Shown here in pieces: positions 40,424 through 43,785 of a stretch of 43,785 nucleotides of DNA. Made by a program: the position numbers and the translations under genes. The stretch comes from Flavobacteriales bacterium (GTDB lineage: Bacteria > Bacteroidota > Bacteroidia > Flavobacteriales_G > Salibacteraceae), in NCBI GenBank assembly GCA_020435995.1, contig JAGQYO010000015.1, positions 15,140-58,924 on the forward strand. The letters run 5' to 3'. The number at the start of each line of letters is the position of its first letter. Within the stretch, counting starts at the first letter, position 1. A model generated the notes under the pieces. That model made no database searches. It was not told the DNA's origin and was given only the letters and a program-made list of their open reading frames with translations.

Positions 40424-41554
40424 CTAAATTTTTTGGGCTAATTTGGTAACCATAACCGATTTCCAATCTTTAAAATCACCTGCAATAATTCTCCTTCTGG
40501 CTTCCTTTACCAACCACAGGTAAAAGCCGAGGTTGTGCAAAGTGGCTATTTGAGCACCCAGTATTTCTCTAGAAACAATCAGATGACGCAAATAAGCCTT
40601 GTTGTATTCTTGATCTACATAGGTGTGCCCATTTGGGTCGATGGGAGAAAAATCACTTTCCCATTTTTTATTTCGAATGTTAATCACGCCTTCGCTTGTA
40701 AATAATTGACCATTTCTCGCATTGCGAGTAGGCATTACACAATCGAACATGTCAATTCCTAGATCAATACATTCTAAAATGTTTGATGGGGTGCCAACCC
40801 CCATTAAGTAGCGCGGTTTGTCTTTCGGAAGTATCCCGCACACGAGTTCGGTCATTTCATACATATCCTCGTGAGGCTCACCCACCGAAAGGCCACCTAT
40901 TGCGTTTCCATCAGCACTTCTAGAAGCTATATATTCTGCCGATTTTTGTCTCAAATCCTTATAAGTGCTACCTTGAACAATGGGAAATAAGGTTTGCTGG
41001 TGACCGTATAATGGTTTTGTTGATTTCATCTGCTGAATACATCTGTCGAGCCAGCGATGGGTCATGTCCATGGATTTTCGAGCATATTCATAATCGCATG
41101 GATAAGGTGTACATTCATCAAAAGCCATCACAATATCAGCGCCAATACTTCTTTGAATATCGATTGCCCTTTCAGGTGTGAAAAAATGTCTTGAACCATC
41201 AATATGAGACGCGAACTTCACACCTTCTTCAGTTATTTTTCTGCTGTCTGATAGGGAGTATACTTGGTATCCACCGCTATCAGTGAGAATTGGCTTTTCC
41301 CAATTTATAAATTTGTGTAGCCCGCCCGCAGCTTCTAATATAGGAAGACCAGGACGAAGAAAAAGATGGTAAGTATTCCCTAAAATAATCTCTGCTTGAA
41401 CATCTTCTTTTAATTCCCTCTGATGAACCGCCTTTACAGAACCTGCTGTGCCAACAGGCATAAATATCGGGGTTTCAATTCGACCGTGTTCTGTTATTAG
41501 TTCCCCTGCTCGCGCATTGGAGTCTCCTAGGGTGTTGTGAAGCTTAAATTCCAT
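40424..41554 (-). CDS. tgt: tRNA-guanine transglycosylase
   Basis: Tgt replaces guanine 34 of Asp, Asn, His and Tyr tRNAs with preQ1 in queuosine synthesis. The 376-residue barrel has IETPIFMPVGTAGSVKAVH, ILGNTYHLFLRPG, TDSGGYQVYSLSDSRKITEEGV, QRSIGADIVMAFDECTPYP, GGLSVGEP and the nucleophile block DMFDCVMPTRNARNGQLFT. Unusually, the C-terminal zinc site is missing: where E. coli and Zymomonas enzymes have CxCxxC, this one reads DPNGHTYVDQEYNKAYLRHL, with Gly, Thr and Asp in place of the three Cys; the His of the HL pair remains. I believe related Bacteroidota enzymes share this. A TATCTTTG element lies 23 bp upstream. Confidence 0.93.
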   Translation of the reverse strand: MEFKLHNTLGDSNARAGELITEHGRIETPIFMPVGTAGSVKAVHQRELKEDVQAEIILGNTYHLFLRPGLPILEAAGGLHKFINWEKPILTDSGGYQVYSLSDSRKITEEGVKFASHIDGSRHFFTPERAIDIQRSIGADIVMAFDECTPYPCDYEYARKSMDMTHRWLDRCIQQMKSTKPLYGHQQTLFPIVQGSTYKDLRQKSAEYIASRSADGNAIGGLSVGEPHEDMYEMTELVCGILPKDKPRYLMGVGTPSNILECIDLGIDMFDCVMPTRNARNGQLFTSEGVINIRNKKWESDFSPIDPNGHTYVDQEYNKAYLRHLIVSREILGAQIATLHNLGFYLWLVKEARRRIIAGDFKDWKSVMVTKLAQKI

Positions 41555-41577
41555 GTAATTGTTTCCTCAAAGGGCGC

Positions 41578-41585
41578 CAAAGATA
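41578..41585 (-). promoter_or_regulatory. -7 promoter element TATCTTTG for the tgt-lptF/G operon
   Basis: On the minus strand 41585-41578 reads TATCTTTG, 23 bp before the tgt ATG at 41554. No -33 TTTG at standard spacing. Confidence 0.5.
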
Positions 41586-41659
41586 CATTTCCATAGTTTG
41601 TTAAAAAGTTAATTATACTTAGTCTAAACTACCCTGAGAATTACAAATATTTGTACCTG

Positions 41660-42781
41660 ATGGATGGATTTGATTTCCCGTTGCTACTCTTCGTTTTGTG
41701 CGCAATTTGCGCCATCCGATTGTCATATCTGGCGCTTGTTTTTATGTTGGGAATAAAGAAAGATGTTTACCCCGAAAACATTGACCTTGTTCCTGTATCC
41801 ATTGTTATTAGTGCCCGAAATGAGGCGGATAATTTAATGACCTTTCTACCAATAGTCTTAGAGCAAGATTATCCAAACTTTGAAGTTATTGTAGTAAATG
41901 ACCGTTCGGTGGATGAAACCGAAGATATTTTGCGAGCATTCAAAGTAAAATATCCCCGTTTATTTACCACAGCTATTGCACCTACTGACCAACATTGGGC
42001 TGGAAAAAAATACGCACTTACCATTGGAGTAAAAGCTGCGAAGAACGATTTTCTACTTCACATTGACGCTGATTGTTATCCTCAGTCTAAAAACTGGATT
42101 AGAGAAATGGTGAAGCGCTATACTCTGGGGAAAGAAATTATTGTGGGATACGGCCCTTATTCCAAAACATCGGGACTACTGAATGCACTCATCCGATCCG
42201 AAACCTCATTAATTGCATCACAATATCTCTCATTGGCCAAAATAGGAATACCATATATGGGAGTTGGTCGGAACCTATCTTACAAAAAAGACCTGTTTTT
42301 TCAAAACAAGGGATTTGCCTCACACATGGAGCTTATGTCGGGCGACGATGATTTGTTTATAAATGAAGTAGCCAAAAACAAAAATGTGGGAGTTGCATTT
42401 GACTCAGACGCCAATACAGTGTCGGTACCCGAATCCTCTTTTTCTGCTTGGCTCGAACAAAAAAGGCGTCATCTAACTACATCTATTCATTATAAATGGT
42501 CCACACAAATTGTATTGCTTTTACAATACTTTTCTGCTTACTTGTTTTACATTTTAGCCATCATTTCAATTTTTGTTTATCCAAGTTGGTATCCCATTTA
42601 CGGGGTTATACCTGTGTTTTGGCTACTTATGATTGGTGCACTTTATCCTTTGTATAAAAGAATGGGACAACTTGACTTGCTTATTTGGGCGCCAATTACC
42701 GATGTTTTTATTCTTTTGTTTTACCCCGTTGCCTATTTCCAAAATTTGATTTTAAGCGGAAATCCATGGAAGAATTATTAA
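41660..42781 (+). CDS. Membrane-associated glycosyltransferase family 2 protein
   Basis: A 373-residue processive-type GT2 with an N-terminal membrane helix (LLLFVLCAICAIRLSYLALVFML), then a GT-A domain: VPVSIVISARNEADNL, VIVVNDRSVDETEDIL, the DxD motif as HIDADCYP near residue 130, and SGDDDLFINEVAK. A later EQKRRHLTTSIHYKW takes the place of the QxxRW acceptor motif of cellulose-synthase-like enzymes. Two or three C-terminal helices follow. It may synthesise a glycolipid or polysaccharide; the product is unknown. I start at ATG 41660 (MDGFDFPL); a TTG at 41651 adds three residues. Its last 16 bases overlap the start of the sigma-factor gene, so expression is linked. Confidence 0.87.
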   Translation: MDGFDFPLLLFVLCAICAIRLSYLALVFMLGIKKDVYPENIDLVPVSIVISARNEADNLMTFLPIVLEQDYPNFEVIVVNDRSVDETEDILRAFKVKYPRLFTTAIAPTDQHWAGKKYALTIGVKAAKNDFLLHIDADCYPQSKNWIREMVKRYTLGKEIIVGYGPYSKTSGLLNALIRSETSLIASQYLSLAKIGIPYMGVGRNLSYKKDLFFQNKGFASHMELMSGDDDLFINEVAKNKNVGVAFDSDANTVSVPESSFSAWLEQKRRHLTTSIHYKWSTQIVLLLQYFSAYLFYILAIISIFVYPSWYPIYGVIPVFWLLMIGALYPLYKRMGQLDLLIWAPITDVFILLFYPVAYFQNLILSGNPWKNY

Positions 42782-43383
42782 ACGAACATTTTTCAGATAG
42801 AGCCAAGTATGACTACGTGCTGGTACAACGTGCGTTGAACGATAACGACGAAAAAGCCTACGCCGAAATAATGGAGCGGTATAGAGAGCCCATCTATTAT
42901 ATGTTGTACAAAATGATTCGAAATGCCGACGATGCCGAGGACTTGGCTATTGAAGCTTTTGGAAAAGCCTTCCGAAACCTTCATCAGTATGTGCCTAGCC
43001 ATGCCTTCAGTACCTGGCTATATAAAATAGCCACCAATAACTGCATCGACTTTATTAGAAAAAAGAAAATGAAAACCTTTTCTCTTGATGCTGAAGTTGG
43101 CGGAAACTCCGACAAAGGAGGCTATAAAATCGAGCCTGCTTCCAATACACTCGACCCTGAAGAGAAAACTATTAGAGACCAAAAAATAGAGGTAGTAAGA
43201 AAGGTTGTTACCTTCCTAAAACCACGTTATAAAAGACTTATAGAATTGAGGTATTTTGAAGAATATTCCTACCAAGAAATTTCGGAAGAAATGAACCTAC
43301 CGTTGGGAACAGTAAAAGCCCAGCTTTTTCGGGCCAAAGAATTACTCTACGAGATTCTCAAAAACAGAAAAGGAAGTATTTAA
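42766..43383 (+). CDS. RNA polymerase sigma-70 factor, ECF type
   Basis: A 205-residue ECF-type sigma factor. Region 2 spans about residues 35-95, with YREPIYYMLYKMIRNADDAEDLAIEAFGKAF (core binding; DAEDL is the 2.1/2.2 signature) and FSTWLYKIATNNCIDFIRKKK for -10 recognition. Region 4 spans about 145-200 with KRLIELRYFEEYSYQEISEEMNLPLGTVKAQLFRAKELL, a helix-turn-helix for -35 binding. I start at ATG 42766 (MEELLNEHF), inside the end of the GT2 gene (16-bp overlap), because longer starts lie deep within GT2. No anti-sigma gene follows; rsmG starts 7 bp after it, suggesting a GT2-sigma-rsmG transcript. Such constitutive sigma factors of this length are common in Bacteroidota. Confidence 0.92.
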   Translation: MEELLNEHFSDRAKYDYVLVQRALNDNDEKAYAEIMERYREPIYYMLYKMIRNADDAEDLAIEAFGKAFRNLHQYVPSHAFSTWLYKIATNNCIDFIRKKKMKTFSLDAEVGGNSDKGGYKIEPASNTLDPEEKTIRDQKIEVVRKVVTFLKPRYKRLIELRYFEEYSYQEISEEMNLPLGTVKAQLFRAKELLYEILKNRKGSI

Positions 43384-43390
43384 TAATTGT

Positions 43391-43785
43391 ATGGAATTGG
43401 TTCTCAAATACTTTCCCAATCTTAAGCTACGTCAAAAGGAGCAATTAGAGGCACTTTTAGATTTATATGCTGACTGGAATGAGAAAATCAATGTGATATC
43501 TCGAAAGGATATTGAGCATCTTTATTTGCGGCATGTGCTTCACTCCTTAGCTATCGCAAAATTTATCCAATTTAAACCTAACACTCAAATTATCGATGTT
43601 GGTACTGGTGGAGGTTTCCCTGGAATACCCTTGGCTATTCTGTTCCCTGATTCTCATTTTACCTTGCTAGATGCAATTGGGAAAAAAATCAAAGTAGTAA
43701 ACGCAGTTTCAGAGGGTTGCGGATTACGAAACGTAAAAGGGATTCACAATAACGTAAGTAATATCCACGAACAATTTGATTTCGT
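43391..43785 (+). CDS. rsmG: 16S rRNA (guanine527-N7)-methyltransferase RsmG, C-terminus cut off by window edge
   Basis: RsmG (GidB) methylates N7 of G527 in the 530 loop of 16S rRNA using SAM. The first 131 residues are visible. They include the N-terminal helix pair LLDLYADWNEKINVISRKD and LRHVLHSLAIAKF, then the SAM-binding motif I IIDVGTGGGFPGIPLAI and the acidic second strand TLLDAIGKKIKVV, all characteristic of the family. The remaining 75 or so residues lie beyond the right edge. The ATG at 43391 is 7 bp after the sigma-factor stop, so it is probably in the same operon. Loss of this gene is known to give low-level streptomycin resistance. Confidence 0.93.
   Translation, partial: MELVLKYFPNLKLRQKEQLEALLDLYADWNEKINVISRKDIEHLYLRHVLHSLAIAKFIQFKPNTQIIDVGTGGGFPGIPLAILFPDSHFTLLDAIGKKIKVVNAVSEGCGLRNVKGIHNNVSNIHEQFDF

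Noticed and set aside
41646-41653. AATATTTG as a -7 element for the membrane GT2
   Set aside because: One mismatch and only six bases before the ATG.
1-43785. Mobile elements, prophage, tRNA or rRNA genes
   Set aside because: No transposase, integrase, phage structural gene, terminal inverted repeats or recognisable RNA gene was seen on either strand.

Overview
The window looks like a chromosomal segment of a Bacteroidota bacterium, most likely near Flavobacteriia/Cryomorphaceae-type lineages. The evidence is: surface proteins with type IX secretion (T9SS) C-terminal signals and PKD-like repeats; a CarB of 939 residues without the C-terminal allosteric domain; a DUF4834 protein; a Tgt of Bacteroidota type; and -7 promoter elements of the Bacteroidota form TAnnTTTG, found 18-28 bp before the start codons of many genes. 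I see no rRNA, tRNA, insertion sequence, prophage or CRISPR array. Gene density is very high and no gene-free stretch exceeds about 300 bp.

Region 1 (1-3584, minus) is the N-terminal 1194 residues of a giant secreted protein: signal peptide, SBBP-type beta-propeller, then 75-residue PKD-like repeats that run off the left edge. Its DNA has a 225-bp period and a three-unit 675-bp higher-order period. Region 2 (3775-8016) holds galE, a second sugar-nucleotide epimerase/dehydratase, rlmH, nadC and a YihY/BrkB membrane protein. Region 3 (8077-13165, minus) is a tight five-gene sugar cassette: UDP-glucuronate 4-epimerase-like, CMP-sugar (acylneuraminate-type) cytidylyltransferase, Gfo/Idh/MocA oxidoreductase, Ldh-family 2-keto-acid oxidoreductase and a GH57/NodB-like protein of unknown role. 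It is the best candidate here for an undescribed pathway.

Region 4 (13373-19062, minus) carries two further T9SS surface proteins with laminin-G-like domains, one with about 15 PKD-like repeats. Region 5 (19185-28087) is a surface-glycan block: zinc-ribbon SAM methyltransferase, Wzx-like flippase, MptE/GT42-like protein, YfhO-like membrane protein, FkbM methyltransferase, GT4 and GT2 glycosyltransferases. Together with regions 2 and 3 it could supply activated sugars, assemble and flip a decorated surface polysaccharide; that link is inferred from proximity.

Region 6 (28091-43785) is mostly housekeeping: DUF4834, carB, an MFS permease, two tandem OmpA-like proteins, hemE, a 42-residue lipoprotein with its own promoter and terminator, a larger unknown lipoprotein, accA, ispE, an LptF/LptG permease, tgt, a membrane GT2, an ECF-type sigma factor and the start of rsmG. 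Most convergent gene pairs overlap or abut at their stop codons, so classic terminators have almost no room.
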